64,000 nucleotides of DNA from Cristatella mucedo (lineage: Eukaryota; Bryozoa; Phylactolaemata; Cristatellidae): NCBI GenBank assembly GCA_009760855.2, contig WPIO01000001.1, positions 18,689,501-18,753,500 on the forward strand, in the 5' to 3' direction. This document shows positions 22,668 to 34,680 of this stretch, piece by piece. Every line of letters begins with the position of its first letter. Position 1 is the stretch's first letter. The position numbers and the translations under genes are program-made. Below the pieces are notes generated by a model. It was not told the DNA's origin, did not search any database, and saw nothing but the letters and a program-made list of their open reading frames with translations.

Positions 22668-23797
22668 GCCCAAAAACCGATCGGCTGCACAGTCAACACT
22701 TTCGCAGACTGATACTGAGCTGCCCAAGTTAAGCAAGTGATTCATGCTCATGCAATCTTGTCCTGGGACTTGCTTGCACGATAGCATCTGGTCATGCCAG
22801 CCCTGGTCTTGCCAGCTCTGGTCTTGCTTGCTCGGTGCTTGCTTGCTTGCACGACAGCACGCGATCGGGGAAAGAAGCCATTTTTATGCAACTATTGGTA
22901 AATAGTGATATAGCCTTTGATTGTGGTGAGTACCTTAACCTATCCTGAATTTATACGGCGTAAAATTCTTTTTAAAGACTTTTGTTGAGGAGAGGGGCGT
23001 TATTTCAGTTGAGTACTCAGAGGATCTCAAGGAGAGCATGGTTTTCGAGTGAATCCCTAAGAACCAAGTTGTGTTTGACAGTGCGAGTCTCTTGGAAATC
23101 GGAGGATTTTTGGGATGCTACCATGAAGATCTGCGAGGGGAGAAGAATTCAAAAATATCCTTCCATCAAAACTGTACAATAAAATGACACCTAAGTTATA
23201 CGCAAATGCCGAAACAAAGTTGCTTTGCTTGCCAGCCCATTACTAGGTCCAGAAAAAAATTAAGCCTTGTTCTTTTGTTTGATTTCTCTTGATTAAATCC
23301 AACTCATTCCGGTTACAGATGGAATCGGCCTTCCTAAAATTTAGCGGTTGGTGGTAGTGCAGTGGGAAACTGTAAAGATATATTCCTCATTATACAGAGA
23401 GCACCCTACAGACTAAATAGAGACTTTGCCTGCAATTTTGAATTTTACAAAATCTTTGATAATTACTGCTCTGACGATTAAATGAAAGCTTTTTGATGCA
23501 TTGGCTCGTCAAGCGAGACGAAAGATTGAATAGCTGGTCTCACTGAAGCTGGCAGTAAAGCTAAGTCACTCTATATTTTAATGCTAGCATTTCATTAGCC
23601 GAATTACTACAGTTGCTAAAGAATACCAGAGATTCCAAGAATAATTATTAGGATCCGCTTGTGTCACAACCTATGGATTAGAATTAAATGAAGAGCAGCA
23701 GAAATGATGAGTAGGCAGTTTTTATCTACCTATCTACCTACCTATCTATCTGCCTTTCCACCTGCCTAGTAGCTAACCTACTGACCTATGTAACTAA
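22668..23797 (+). repeat. Segmental duplication, copy 2, left block
   Basis: Counterpart of 17860-18950 at an offset of about 4.8-4.9 kb. It contains a small extra expansion of TGGTCTTGCCAGC/GCTTGCTTGC units at about 22795-22850 that copy 1 lacks. Confidence 0.8.
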
Positions 23798-23874
23798 CAA
23801 TAATAATAATGCACTTGATAAAGCGCCCTCAGAGAACTCAATCTCTTTCTAGGTGCTTTACATTTGCTGCAAAT
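23798..23874 (-). mobile_element. L2-A 3' end fragment (inverted) inside the duplication
   Basis: Complement of the (ATT)n tail and stem-loop block. Copy 1 shows the empty site (CTATGGAACTATATCT at about 18926), and TAACTA flanks the insert on both sides here, a plausible 6-bp target duplication. Confidence 0.85.
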
Positions 23875-23880
23875 GATAAC

Positions 23881-24120
<240 letters not shown>

Positions 24121-24489
24121 ATCCTTACTAATTAAAGCGAGAAAGTCCGCTCGTCCTTCTGTAACGCGACAAGATGGCGGCCAGTACGTCTGGTAGTGAG
24201 TGTAATAAACATCACTGAATCAGCGAAGCGAGTCCACAGTCAGTGAGCTCTAGTGTATGCATCTGTGTGTGTGTAAATCTGATTATATACACTGCAAATA
24301 GCTACTATGCTTGTCTATTTCTCTCTCTTTCAAAGTCTCTGTCTCGCTATCTCTACGATTGCTTCTACTTCTCTCTGTGCAAGCTAAGCAGCCCAAGTCG
24401 AGGAGAGATTAGCGGCATTCGACCAGGTCTCAACATCTCAACCCATCGTTCTTCATTCCCAGGGATGGGGAGGAGACACACTTCGTGGA

Positions 24490-24766
24490 GCACCAAGAGT
24501 ACGCCTGCTGACTTTCCCCAAGGCCATGCCAGGGTCGGGCGTGTACACCCGCATGCATAATTGGCTTGCACAATCGGAATGCCTCGAAGGCGTGGTAGAT
24601 TCCGATTATCTAGCGCTACTCAGCAAGCGTCTCTGTGGCGCAACTGGTTAGCGCGTACGGCTGTTAACCGTAAGGTTGGTGGTTCGAGCCCACCCAGGGA
24701 CGGTCTTTTACTTCCAAGTCAGGCTCTTTTTTAAGCGGATATGGTTTTAAGTAGTGCGAACTCTTT
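24490..24766 (+). repeat. Segmental duplication, copy 2, tRNA block
   Basis: Matches 20315-20604. It stops abruptly at GTGCGAAC, where a fragment of an L2 tail complement (CTCTTTCTAGGTGCTTTACA) is fused on. Confidence 0.85.
24629..24702 (+). tRNA. tRNA-Asn (anticodon GTT), copy 2
   Basis: Identical base for base to the gene at 20465-20538, with the same TTTT terminator (24706-24709) and about 60 identical bases downstream. Either a recent duplicate or kept alike by gene conversion or selection. Confidence 0.97.
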
Positions 24767-24842
24767 CTAGGTGCTTTACACTTGCTGGAAAGTCAACACG
24801 ATCGAGTGGTGAGTGGCATCATGCTTGTTACAGAACTCGTCA

Positions 24843-25306
24843 ATTGTTAAAGCAATCTTCTCAGTATTTTCGGGACATTTACCCATAAAGGCTGGCAAGA
24901 GAATCATACCAGCCTCGAAGAGACAGTCACACGATCTGAAGACTTGAGATCAAAAGCGACCACTCGGCTGGACCCGGGACCTTGGCAGCCTGATTGAATC
25001 CACTCTAACCTTCGTCTGGGTCTGAAAAACTTCAAACACAAATGAAAGCATTCGAGTTAATTAAGCATCACCATACTCACTCCATCATTTTGAAGCTTAT
25101 TCAGTTCTGTTTTTAGATGTTTTCAAAGTAGTGTTATTTCGCTCTTACATTCATCGTCGTACCTCCATCTCATGACTGTTAGCACATCCACTTTCAAGGT
25201 CTCAGATTGTGCGACTCTCTCTTCGAGGCTGGCATGATTCTCTTGCCAGCCTTTATGGGTAAATGTCCTGAAAGTACTGAGAAGATTGCTTTAACAATTG
25301 AAGAAC
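24843..25306. repeat. Inverted repeat with coding-like arms
   Basis: The left arm 24843-24946 is the complement of the right arm 25200-25306, about 90% identical by eye, around a ~250-bp spacer that belongs to the tandem duplication. Read right-to-left in the left arm and left-to-right in the right arm, both give an open segment FEAGMILLPAFMGKCPE followed by N/S-TEKIALTI. I do not recognise this protein segment. Confidence 0.85.
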
Positions 25307-25329
25307 TGTGTATCAATATTATTTATTCG

Positions 25330-26755
25330 CGCCATCATCTTTTGGCATACGTACTTGTGCATTGTATTTATTTTCTTATAACTTCAGAAAGGCAGCCTCA
25401 GATATCAGATAGCCCGACTCTGGCGCGAGACCGAGAGGCCGCATACTATTCGGTGGTAGCAAGACGCTAAAGGAAATCAGGTCATTCGTGACAAGCTGTA
25501 TTGCAAAAAACAACAGCGGCCGCAGACGTTCCTGCCTCTGGCGCGCACTTAGCATATTAAAGGCATAAAACGCCCCTCTGGACACTCGCTACTCCCCTAG
25601 AAGCACGCAAAAGAGGCGAAATCGGGCTGCAGCTCCCCCCACCGTCAAATGGGCGACGGCATGGCCCTGGTCTGCCCGGCCAGGGTGAAGGTTCCGCATC
25701 CAATAAAAAGTATCTTTCGCATGTATTGCTGCTGAAGACAGGCGCCATATGTGAAGCCACAGGTACAGTATATCGCTTGCTAAACTAAACGCTCCTCATC
25801 GCCCTAACGGGGCCGCGGACCTAGCGAGTAATTGCCCGAATGGCATACATCCGACAGAGACGTGGCGAGGCATCTGGAGATGTCACTCAAAGTCTCGTTC
25901 CGTTAGATGCGTCGATATATTGTGTGCAAACAGAATAAACAACGTTTCCTTTTAAGCCCGTTTCGCTGTTCTGCACACGCAGCGCATTGGCCCCATTGAT
26001 TCGCTTCTAAATCTTCTGAAGGCCTGAGTATGAATGAGACGCCCATGAACTGTGTATGTCGAGGCATATACAAAGGTAGCGTGTTCTGTATAGCTGTAAA
26101 AGGGCCAAGGCGTGCGCATAGGCTTCTAGTTAGTTGTCTGGAATAGCGGTAAGAGCCAGGAGCATGGACCATAAAACTAAGTTAAAACAGTACTTCGTAC
26201 ACCTGCCTCTACTGTGTGGCAGGTCGGAGGCTGGGCTATGGGCTTGGCGTCGCTGCTCCAAAACCGGAGGATCTGCTGGCCAGATTGAATAACTTATCAA
26301 TGAACAAGTCTCGCAAAGTGCTAAGCTTAGCCTAACTTGCCACCTGAGTGCTGTTGCTCTAGTGAATTGAGAATACCTTTTATCTCTCACAATGAGTGAA
26401 GATGGCATGAGAAACTTGGGAACAGAACTCGTGCCTTGCCTCTGATGCTTGATCAGCTGAGCTATCTTGGCTTGCCAACATATCTAGGAACAACGCAGCA
26501 CACACAGGCAAGCAGTGACATCAACTGCCGCCGCTTGGAAGCTGGCGGCGGCCAGCGGAAGTCCACCGTCAGCATCCATCGCCATTTACTGTAGACCAAA
26601 GGCTCCAGAGGGAAATGCTAGCTGTCGAGCCTGCTGACGATCAATGCAGAGCGGCAAGCGAGGCACGACTTAGAAATGCTTGCTTTTGTGACAGACGCCA
26701 CAGCCACGGCGTTATAAAATATACTACTACCGCAAGCCTGCTAGAACTCAACGCT
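25330..26755. other. Intergenic, nothing recognised
   Basis: No domain in any frame and no repeat kin elsewhere in the window. A GC-rich patch at 25.62-25.70 kb can form a short CCCTGG/CCAGGG hairpin. Confidence 0.35.
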
Positions 26756-27790
26756 GCACGATATTCGATTTGAAAGTTAAAGACCGTGCGTATAGGCGTA
26801 TAGCTAGCTGTACGAAAACTCAGACGAGCTGACGAATCGCTCGACAGACCACAGCTGAGAATGACTGTCTCGGTTAGGCTCTTCTTTTTATTCGTTCCAC
26901 TGTGATACAATCCTGACAACGTATTAATATGTAGTTGAATAACAAGTTACCACAATCTTGCTCGAAATCATTTCACAATGCGATGCCAGATTCGAAATTC
27001 ATTATCAAATATAAGTGCGCACGATACAGCTATAGGAGGAAATTAGTAAATTCTCTTTCCTGATATATTTTTGAAAACATGCTGATCATAATTGTATCAC
27101 CATATTAGTACTATAAATATTACCAAGGGCACAAAGTAAGCCAATGTTAGCAACTTGTGCTTAGTGACTAATAGATGAACTCATAGACGGTCCCACAGGC
27201 TGACTCACAGAAAGCCCACTCACATTCAAAATGACACTGGTTAATAACGTGAGACCGTGATAAATGGTGGGTACATGATATCAAATGGGAAAATTGAAGA
27301 CCCTGCATATAAGTGTACAGCTGCTCGAAGAATTTAACGTAAATGCTCACTTGCGGTCAGACCCTGGCTAATACTGATGTAACAGTCAGGGTCTTCTTTT
27401 TTATTCGTTCCTTTTAGAGACTATCTCCACAAAATCGAAGTATGTTATAAATAATGCACTGATCTAAAGACTGCCAATAAATATTTCACAATTTAAAGCA
27501 AAAATTTATTCTACATTTGAGCTTTAAGAGTGCATGCTGTGGTAGCATTTGCCAATCAGAAAATTATCTCCCATGATATTTCTGACTTGACACTCATCAT
27601 AGCTGAACCATTATAGTAGTAGTAACATACAGATCACAAGGAGCAAAACCTAAGCCCGACGTCAGCGATATGTTCGATTTGTAATGGAACCACTCATGGA
27701 TGGACTCGCGAATAGACTCACTCACATTTAAAATCACATAGCTTGACAATGATCTCTATCCCTCAGTCTACCACTCCAGACTGAGCTTAA
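26755..27790 (+). repeat. Diverged tandem repeat, period about 515 bp
   Basis: GGCTCTTCTTTTTATTCGTTCC near 26877 recurs as GGGTCTTCTTTTTTATTCGT near 27391. AAAGACCGTGCGTATAGGCG near 26778 recurs as GAAGACCCTGCATATAAGTG near 27296. GACTCACAGAAAGCCCACTC near 27201 recurs as GACTCACTCACATTTAAAAT near 27715. No coding potential recognised. Confidence 0.55.
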
Positions 27791-27924
27791 GAGTCACAAT
27801 TAAGTCTTAACGGAACGTCACAAAAGAAAGAGCAGAAAGAGCCTTAGTATAGCCTAATATCCCCTTTGAGTATTTTTGAAATTTAAAATGACGCTGCGAT
27901 TCAGCCTATGATATTTCAGATAAA

Positions 27925-28495
27925 TCATCTAGCGAAATCTAGGCTTTAATTTTACGCAGATGACACACAGCTTTGCCCGTGCTTTGATATTTTCCAGTCC
28001 TCCAGCACGTTAAAATCTCTTAACTCTCTTGGTGCATGCATTTCGGACGTTCGCGCTTGAACTGCAGCAGCTCTCTCAAATTGCTAGAAGCTAAAAATAA
28101 AGTATTATCCATAGAACACCTAGTGATACTCATAAATTGGAAAACCTATTGATCTAAATAGGCTCGGCGAACATATCTCTGTAGTATCTGCACGAAATAT
28201 GAGTGCTTTGTTTTAAAGTGACCTCTCACTGGATGATCACACCAGCTCAACAACCCACTCTGCCTAATTTTCAGCTAAGCACCATTCTAAACGTTTGAGC
28301 CTGCTTAGATAAAAATACCGTATTCAAGTTGGCAAATGCATTTGTGACATTCCGTCTCGGCTCTTGTTACCCACTGTTCGCAGGTATTCCGGGCTTTTTA
28401 ATCGGGCGTTTATAGTTGGTGCAAAACTCTGCAGCTAGGCCTGCTTGTCGTAAACATGGCGATTTTCACATTACACCACTTCTTGCTGAGCTATG
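27925..28495 (+). pseudogene. Decayed L2-A LINE, left half (split by L2-B)
   Basis: From the YADD region (TTTTACGCAGATGACACACA) through TTTTCAGCTAAGCACCATTC and GTGCAAAACTCTGCAGCTAG to the CACCACTTCTTGCTGAG block, where an inverted L2-B begins. The sequence resumes at about 30165. Confidence 0.8.
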
Positions 28496-28496
28496 T

Positions 28497-30165
28497 ATGT
28501 TTCTATGTATCTCCGTCAGTAACATCACAAAGCCACAAAGACTGTATGGTTGTTACGCAGGAGTTTTGTAAAGCGCACTCACAGCCTAAGCGGCTTTCGG
28601 TACGCATTCGGTAGCCGACAGACTTCATCTCACGCAATAAAGAAAAAGTAGGAAGCATAGCAGTGTCAGGAGAGCAGTTGAGGTAGTGGGCAGCATGGAA
28701 GTAGCAGCTCAGGACCGCTGAAAAGATGTGCCATAGTCGGCAGTTGGAAAGTAGTTGTCGTTGCGTAAGAATTGTAGAAGCGAGTTCCACAGTCTAGGAC
28801 CTGCAGAGCTAAAGCTTCTGTAGCCAACTGTCTTTAAGCGGAGGAATGGGACAGCTAATTTATTGTCCACACAGGACCTGAGGGCGCGAACAGGCTGAAA
28901 CTGATGCAGCAGTTCAGCTAGGTACGAAGAAGCCAAGCCGTGGCGGGCCTTGTGGGTCAGCGTAAGAACTTTGCTCTGTATCCTTTGCTCAACCGGCAAC
29001 CATCCTAGCTCTTTCAGCAGAGGTGACACGTGCTCAAACCGCTGGGGCTTGAAGACCAGCCTTGCAGCCATATTCATAGTCCGCTGTAGTGGCATAATAG
29101 CTTTCTTTGGTAGCCCAGCCAAAAGAGAATTACAATAATCAAGCCGAGACAGAACTAAAGAGCTAGTTAAATATTTTACAAGCCACTGTGGGAGACAGCT
29201 TCTAATCTTGGATAGGGATCGGATGTGATGGCTAGCTTTAGAGGCAGTCTTCTAAATGAAGCTTTTGAAATTGAGGCAGCTGTCGAACACGACACCTAGA
29301 TTACGAGCACGTGGTGAAGGTCGCACAATAGCATCACCTATTAGAACCGCAAAGCCTTTTAATCCAGCCACACGCTTAGGGTGTCCTATGAGCAGCAGTT
29401 CGGTTTTATCGTCATTTAATTTCAGGAAGTTTTCCGACATCCAGGATCGAATATCGGCAAGGCAAGCATTCAGTTTCTCAGTTGCTGCAGCAGATTCCGA
29501 CAGTTTAAATGACAAATACAACTGAGTATCGTCAGCATAGAAGTGATATCCTATTCCACGGGCCTTAATCACTTTTCCCAGAGGTTGTGTATAACTGGTG
29601 AACAGCAAGGGACCGAGTACAGACCCTTGAGGGACTCTACCGGTGACCCTTCTCGTGTGTGAGACCTGATCCCCACACGACAGGGATTGAACACGATCAG
29701 ACAAGTACGATTTAAACCAAACCAGTGCTTCGTCTGCCAGACCAATCGGTGTTCTCAATCGTTCAAGCAGAACATCGTGATCAATGGTGTCGAAGGCAGC
29801 AGACAGATCTAGCAGAGCTAGGGCAATGACATTCCCGTCGTCGTTGCCACGTAGAATGTCATTGTTAACACGGAGGAGAGCAGTTTCAGTAGAGTGCTGC
29901 CTCTTGAACCCTGATTGAAATGTTTCTGACATTCCATTATTTTCAATATGTTCAACTAGCTGCTTAGCAACAATTTTTTCAAGAATCTTTGATAAGAACG
30001 GAAGAAGGGAAACTGGACGATAGTTTGCTAGGACCTCTGTGTCTAATCCAGGTTTTTAAAGAATAGGTCTAACGATTGCTGATTTGAAGGACTTGGGGAC
30101 GACCCCTTTTCCCAAAGAAGCATTAAGAATCTTGGTTATGGCAGGGCTAAATTGATCTGCACTGG
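28497..30165 (-). mobile_element. L2-B LINE, 5'-truncated, inserted into L2-A
   Basis: The best L2-B copy. On the minus strand, frame one (from about 29935 to 29252, 226 codons) has FQSGFKRQHSTETALLRVNN, LLDLSAAFDTIDHDVLLERL, VPQGSVLGPLLF, the catalytic YADDTQLYLSF and ARNLGVVFDSC, ending at a stop just after NFKSFI. Frame two (29122-28709) continues with AGLPKKAIMPLQ, HVSPLLKELGWLPVEQRIQ and SYLAELLHQFQPVRAL. Stops and shifts between and upstream of these make it inactive but not old. The 3' UTR ends at the L2-B terminus (ATGTATCTCCGTC on the plus strand). Confidence 0.92.
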
Positions 30166-30625
30166 CTTCCCATCAAGCAGCAAATCGACTTAAAAATTAG
30201 GTCATAGTCTTATGGGTCGCTTTCTTATCTTAATCTGGCCTACCTAATTCAACTAGTTCCAAGCCAGGCTAGGCATCGTAACGCCTGCTCTTCGCAGTCA
30301 AATCATTTAGCTGTGCCTCTTACTTACCTCCAATCATGTAATGACCGTGCATCTAGTTCCTACCACAGAGCTTGGAACTCACTCCGGACTGACGTCACAA
30401 TATCCCATGACTTTAAGACATTTAAACAAGGCAGAAGGCATCTTCTTTTTACATCAGCATTTCCTGGGTGCATGTGATTGGCACTGTGTGGGCTTATTCG
30501 AGCTGTCGGTGCTATTACAAAAATGATATCACCAACGATACCGACAAGCTTCCTTTACTGCGTGTGCAAGATGCCTAGAAAGAGATTTAGTTCTCTGAGA
30601 GAACAATACAAAATTCTTATAACCA
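30165..30625 (+). pseudogene. Decayed L2-A LINE, right half
   Basis: Resumes exactly where the 28.5-kb half stops (CTGCACTGGCTTCCCATCAAGCAGC, the HWLPxKQ block) and runs to the stem-loop (ATGCCTAGAAAGAGATTTAG), which is intact although the coding part is not. Confidence 0.8.
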
Positions 30626-30942
30626 TTAGGTTTTACAGCCATCCCAGCTTAGTCATGAAGACAGAGCTGTGATATGTCTCAATAAGGTAATCCAGGGAGA
30701 GTTGTTGAACCTTAGACCCGTAGCAACCGCCGGATAATGCACGCGCCAACAGACCCTCTTTAATCGAACGTAAAAGAGGGTTTACCGAAGGGTTTGCCTT
30801 TATCCACTCCCATTGTTGGCTCCCAAGGACACGACTTGGATTAGATCCTCCTTAAGAGTTGTGCTGGGTACTCCAGTGTAAACCTCCATTGCCAGAAGAA
30901 AGTTGAGAGTACATATACGCAGTCATGTTTGATACAGTCAGA

Positions 30943-32095
30943 TAATAATAATTATAATAATAAGTCATTTGATGGCACTCTACAAGAACTTAATCTCTAA
31001 CCAGGCCGTGAAAAATATACTGCAAGAGAATTAATACACATGGATTAGTGGCATGCAAGATATAGATCATGCAAAAACAAGCACCTTGCTAAATTCAACA
31101 TATTACAGAAAACGTGAAGACCATGTCATCGGTTAGTAAGACCTCTGGCAAGTAGCATGCACTGAATCGAGGGCAGTTGCGCAAGCATCCCAGGTCGGAA
31201 CAAAAAGAGAAGATGCAACTGTAGCTAATATAAAGCTGACCGACCGAACGAGAAGCGCCTTTCTCTGAGACTTACAGGTTTCGATCTCTAGGAAGTTATT
31301 AACCACAGCCAGAGGCGAGTTCCAAACTTTCGATGCTTACCGCCCGAGGGCTCGACCAACAAAAGATTGCAGTATAGTGCAAAGGACGACAGGAAGCTGA
31401 GTAGCGCGTGGTGCTACAGCGTATCAGAGGTCAGATGGGTAGGCTGGTGCATGCGAGTGAAGTAACCTGTAAGCCATAGAGGATTCTTAAAACTGATGAC
31501 TTGCTTGATAGGGATCCCGCGAAGCTCATAGAGAGGAGGTGAGCGGTGGTGGCGGCGCCGTTGACAGACCAGATGAGCTGCTGAGTTGAGTACTACTTGC
31601 AGACAATTGAGGGCACAGGCGGCGAGTCTTGAATAACGGAAATTCCGATAGCCTGGACACGACGTCACAAAACGTGTGCGCAAGTTTGGCTATCGTATTC
31701 TTGTCAGAACAGGTCCTAATTTTGCCGACGTTCTCTTAGCTACAAGCAGGCCAACTTGACAGCGGAAGAAATGTGCAAATCACCCCATGATAAGTCACTT
31801 TAGAATTATGCCTAGATTACTGAGAGTGATGATCACGGGAGTGATGCTAGCTGAATAAAACTTAAAGACTAGCTCTTCCAAGTTTTGGGTTTTTAAGGTT
31901 TCAAGGTTTCACAAGGTTTTCAAGAAATATTGAGTCGGTCTAGTTATCGTTAAGCTTCAGGAAGTTACTAGCCATCCAAATACGAATTTCTCCCATGCAG
32001 GCAGTAAGGGAATTGCAAGTGAGTCGAATGAATAGCATGGCTTGAAAGGGCATAAGGATAAGTAGAGCTGGGTGTCGTCGAGGCAAAAACAAACC
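30943..32095 (-). pseudogene. Decayed L2 LINE of a third subfamily (L2-C, inverted)
   Basis: Starts with an ATT-rich tail complement and a variant stem-loop, then VVLNSAAHLVCQRRR and PPLYELRGIPIKQVISFK on the minus strand, and ends near the ADDTQL-equivalent region (AGCTGGGTGTCGTCGAGGCA, about 32062). Broken in all frames. It abuts an oppositely oriented L2-A. Confidence 0.75.
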
Positions 32096-33573
32096 TTGAT
32101 TGTAAGTTCCAGTCTGGTTTTAGAGCTAATCACTCTACAGAGTCAGCATTGCTTCGTCGGGTGCATAACGACTTAATTAGGAATGCAGACTTCGGGAGAG
32201 TATCTATGCTTGTTTTGCTCAATCTTTAGGAAGCTTTTAATACTGCCAATCACCAAGTCTTTCTTGAGCGCCTCTCATCTCGCCTGGGCACCAATAGCAT
32301 CGCTCTGCAAAGGTTCAGGTCCTATCTCAGCGGGAGACACCAGAGTATTCATGTGATTGGACAAAGATCATCCGAGGAACCCTTTAAAAATGGGGTACCT
32401 CCAGGCTCTGAGCTTGATCCCTTTATTTTCACGCTTTATACTCTCCCTCTCCGATGTGATTGCCAAGCACAATCTAGGTTCTCACTTCAATGCGGATGTC
32501 AGACAGTTGTTATTTTGCTTTGATCCCTCCCAGATCTCCAGCACGTCAAATTCTCTCAACTCCCTTGCCGCATGTATTGATCACATCTGCCCATTGATGG
32601 CAGCAAATTTTCTTAAATTGAATGATAATAAAACCAACTTACCAGTTATGGGAAAACCAAGTGTGATTTAGAAGTTGGAAAGGCTTACGCTCAAAATCGG
32701 CTCTGCCAGCGTATCTCTGGTTGAATCTGCACGAAATCTAGGTGTCATGTTCCTGAGTGATCTTTGGTCAGACGACTAGATTAACTCCGCAATCAAGTCT
32801 GCCTACTTTCAGCTGCATACAATTTCTAGAATTCGGGCTTTTTTAACAGAGATACCACGTCTAAATTGGTCCATGCATTTTTGACATCTCTTCTTGACTT
32901 CTGTAACTCACTGCTTGCTCGTCTACCGGCATGTGCAATCAGGCGATTACAGCTTGTGCAAAACTCTGCAGCTAGGCTTGTCTGTCGTGAGCGTCGCAAT
33001 TGCCACATTACTCCACTTCTCGCCGACCTGCACTGTCTATCAGTCAAGCAACGGATTGACTTCAAGGTTTTGTCGCTCACTTTTAGGTCACTTCATTCTT
33101 TGGCTCCAGTGTATCTCTCAGATCTACTCACCCACCAGGCCAAGTATCGTACCACCCGCTTTTCAGAATCCAATAGTTTACCAATACCTCGTACAAACCG
33201 CAAACCCTTGGAGACCGTGCCTTTAGTTCGCATGCTCCCAAAGCCTGGAACTCACTCCGACTTGCGTCATGACATTCCCTGACTTGACCATATTTAAGAA
33301 GAAAGTAAAAACGCACCTATCTATAACAGCATTTAGTGGCTTCCTGTGATTCGTCCTTCACGTGCTTATGCGTGCTGACACTGTGCATGCTGCCACTAAC
33401 CACACTTTCATGCTGACCCTGTGCATGTCACCTCTAATCATGTTATTGATGTTGTTTATCAAGCATGACACTACTCACCACTCAATTCAGTTTTTTTCGC
33501 AGTAAATGTAAAGCACCTAGAAAGAGATTGAGTTCTGTGAGAGCGCTTTATTAAGTGTATTATTATTCTTCTT
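32096..33573 (+). pseudogene. L2-A LINE with stops and frameshifts
   Basis: Near-complete RT half: SSLVLVLEL-like start (TTCCAGTCTGGTTTTAGAGC), a mutated catalytic box (AAT GCG GAT GTC instead of TAT GCA GAT GAC, so FNADV replaces FYADD), stops at several points, then HAFLTSLLDFCNSLLARLPA and SLTFRSLHSLAPVYLSDLL, the 3' UTR, stem-loop and ATT tail. Catalytically dead. Confidence 0.9.
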
Positions 33574-33577
33574 ATAA

Positions 33578-33957
33578 TTACAGAATATGCGTGATGCTGA
33601 GCCAATCAGTGGCCAGGATAAGAAGAGGATGGGAGAGTCTATCAGCGAACAGCTCGCTCTGACTGGCAAGGTTTCACCTCACCCGATTTTTTGGAAAACA
33701 GTTCTTGCCCACACGCAAGGAGTGGTCGAGCGGCTGCACCTGGCGTTGAAGGATTTTCGGGGTGCTCGAACTTGGGCATACAGTAATTAGGCAAACGTAC
33801 TGTAATGTTAATTGTAATACAGGGGTGTATAATTGACGCAGACAACCAAGCATGCTGTATCATTCTCACTCTATCGATCAACTGTTTAACGCATATATTT
33901 GAAAAACCGAGATAAAGTGAAGCCGGGAAAGTCGAAGCTCGAAGTGGCGAGGGACGG
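33578..33957 (-). mobile_element. Tigger/pogo-like element fragment (inverted)
   Basis: The complement of its right end reads CCGTCCCTCGCCACTTCG, the same terminus and first ~380 bp as the complete 666-bp element at 46721-47386 (shared TTGTCTG...ATACACCCCTGTATTACAAT and CAACGCCAGGTG blocks). The other end is missing where it meets the L2-A tail. Confidence 0.8.
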
Positions 33958-34506
33958 CTTACCTAATCCGTTTCTATTTTAATTCGATTGCCAAGCCCTA
34001 CTTTCATAACTTCGGAGCATTGCACGAGCATATTTTCGCATTCTTTCAATGCACCCCATTGTCTCTAGCTTCCCTGCGGCGGTTTTGGCGTCGCACCGCC
34101 TGCGCTGCTACGCCTCAGTCGATGTAGCATGCGAACATACTGTGCCACCCCTCGATGGATGTGGCATGGGTGGGTGGGGGGAGGTTGGACAGCTCCTTGA
34201 CTGACATAGCACGGACGGGGTCAGTCGCGGGAAGGCGGGGCAGGACAAGGGTGAGAGGGGCGAAGAGAGTTGAGCTTCTCTGAGCTCGGTGCCGAGTAAA
34301 TAAACTGGTATTGGTGATAGTCGGCGGACGTTCTGTGTTTCGAGTGACTTCAGCTATAGTTACGCCTGCTGGCGCTTAGAGGCAGCATTTACTGCGAATG
34401 TGCAGGGTATACTTTTCGAAGTAAACCTTTTCCCTTAAGGGCATTATTCATAATTAGCACGCATTCTTACGTTTGCGAACTGTTGTGGGTCTGTTCTCTG
34501 GCTACT
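33958..34506. other. Intergenic, nothing recognised
   Basis: A G-rich run near 34170-34260 followed by AATAAA-like sequence (34298) looks superficially like an LTR but has no matching partner. Confidence 0.35.
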
Positions 34507-34680
34507 CGGGAGGTTAGCCCTGGGCTAAGGTGATCGCTCTTCACGACTTCACGACCTGAAACGTGGGTTCGAGTCCGGCGGTAGTCGATCCTTTATTGAC
34601 CGGTGTGAGTGGTGGTGATAGCCGCGAAGGGTCTTCTGCCGCTACATAAATGAGGCTGTAAAATCTGCTTGCCTTTTCTT
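34507..34680 (+). mobile_element. SINE-B, copy 4
   Basis: B box GTGGGTTCGAGTCC, TTTATTGACCGGTG, GTGGTGATAGCCGCGAAGG and the ATAAATGAGGCTGTAAAATC end as in copy 1. Confidence 0.8.

Noticed and set aside
25557-25760. GC-rich patch suspected to be a ubiquitin-like or snRNA pseudogene
   Set aside because: No alignment to ubiquitin, FUBI, U1, U2, U4, U5, 5S or 7SK sequence could be made from memory.
34140-34400. A possible solo LTR (G-rich region followed by AATAAA and TATTGGTGATAG)
   Set aside because: No paired LTR, no clear TG...CA ends and no target duplication could be seen.
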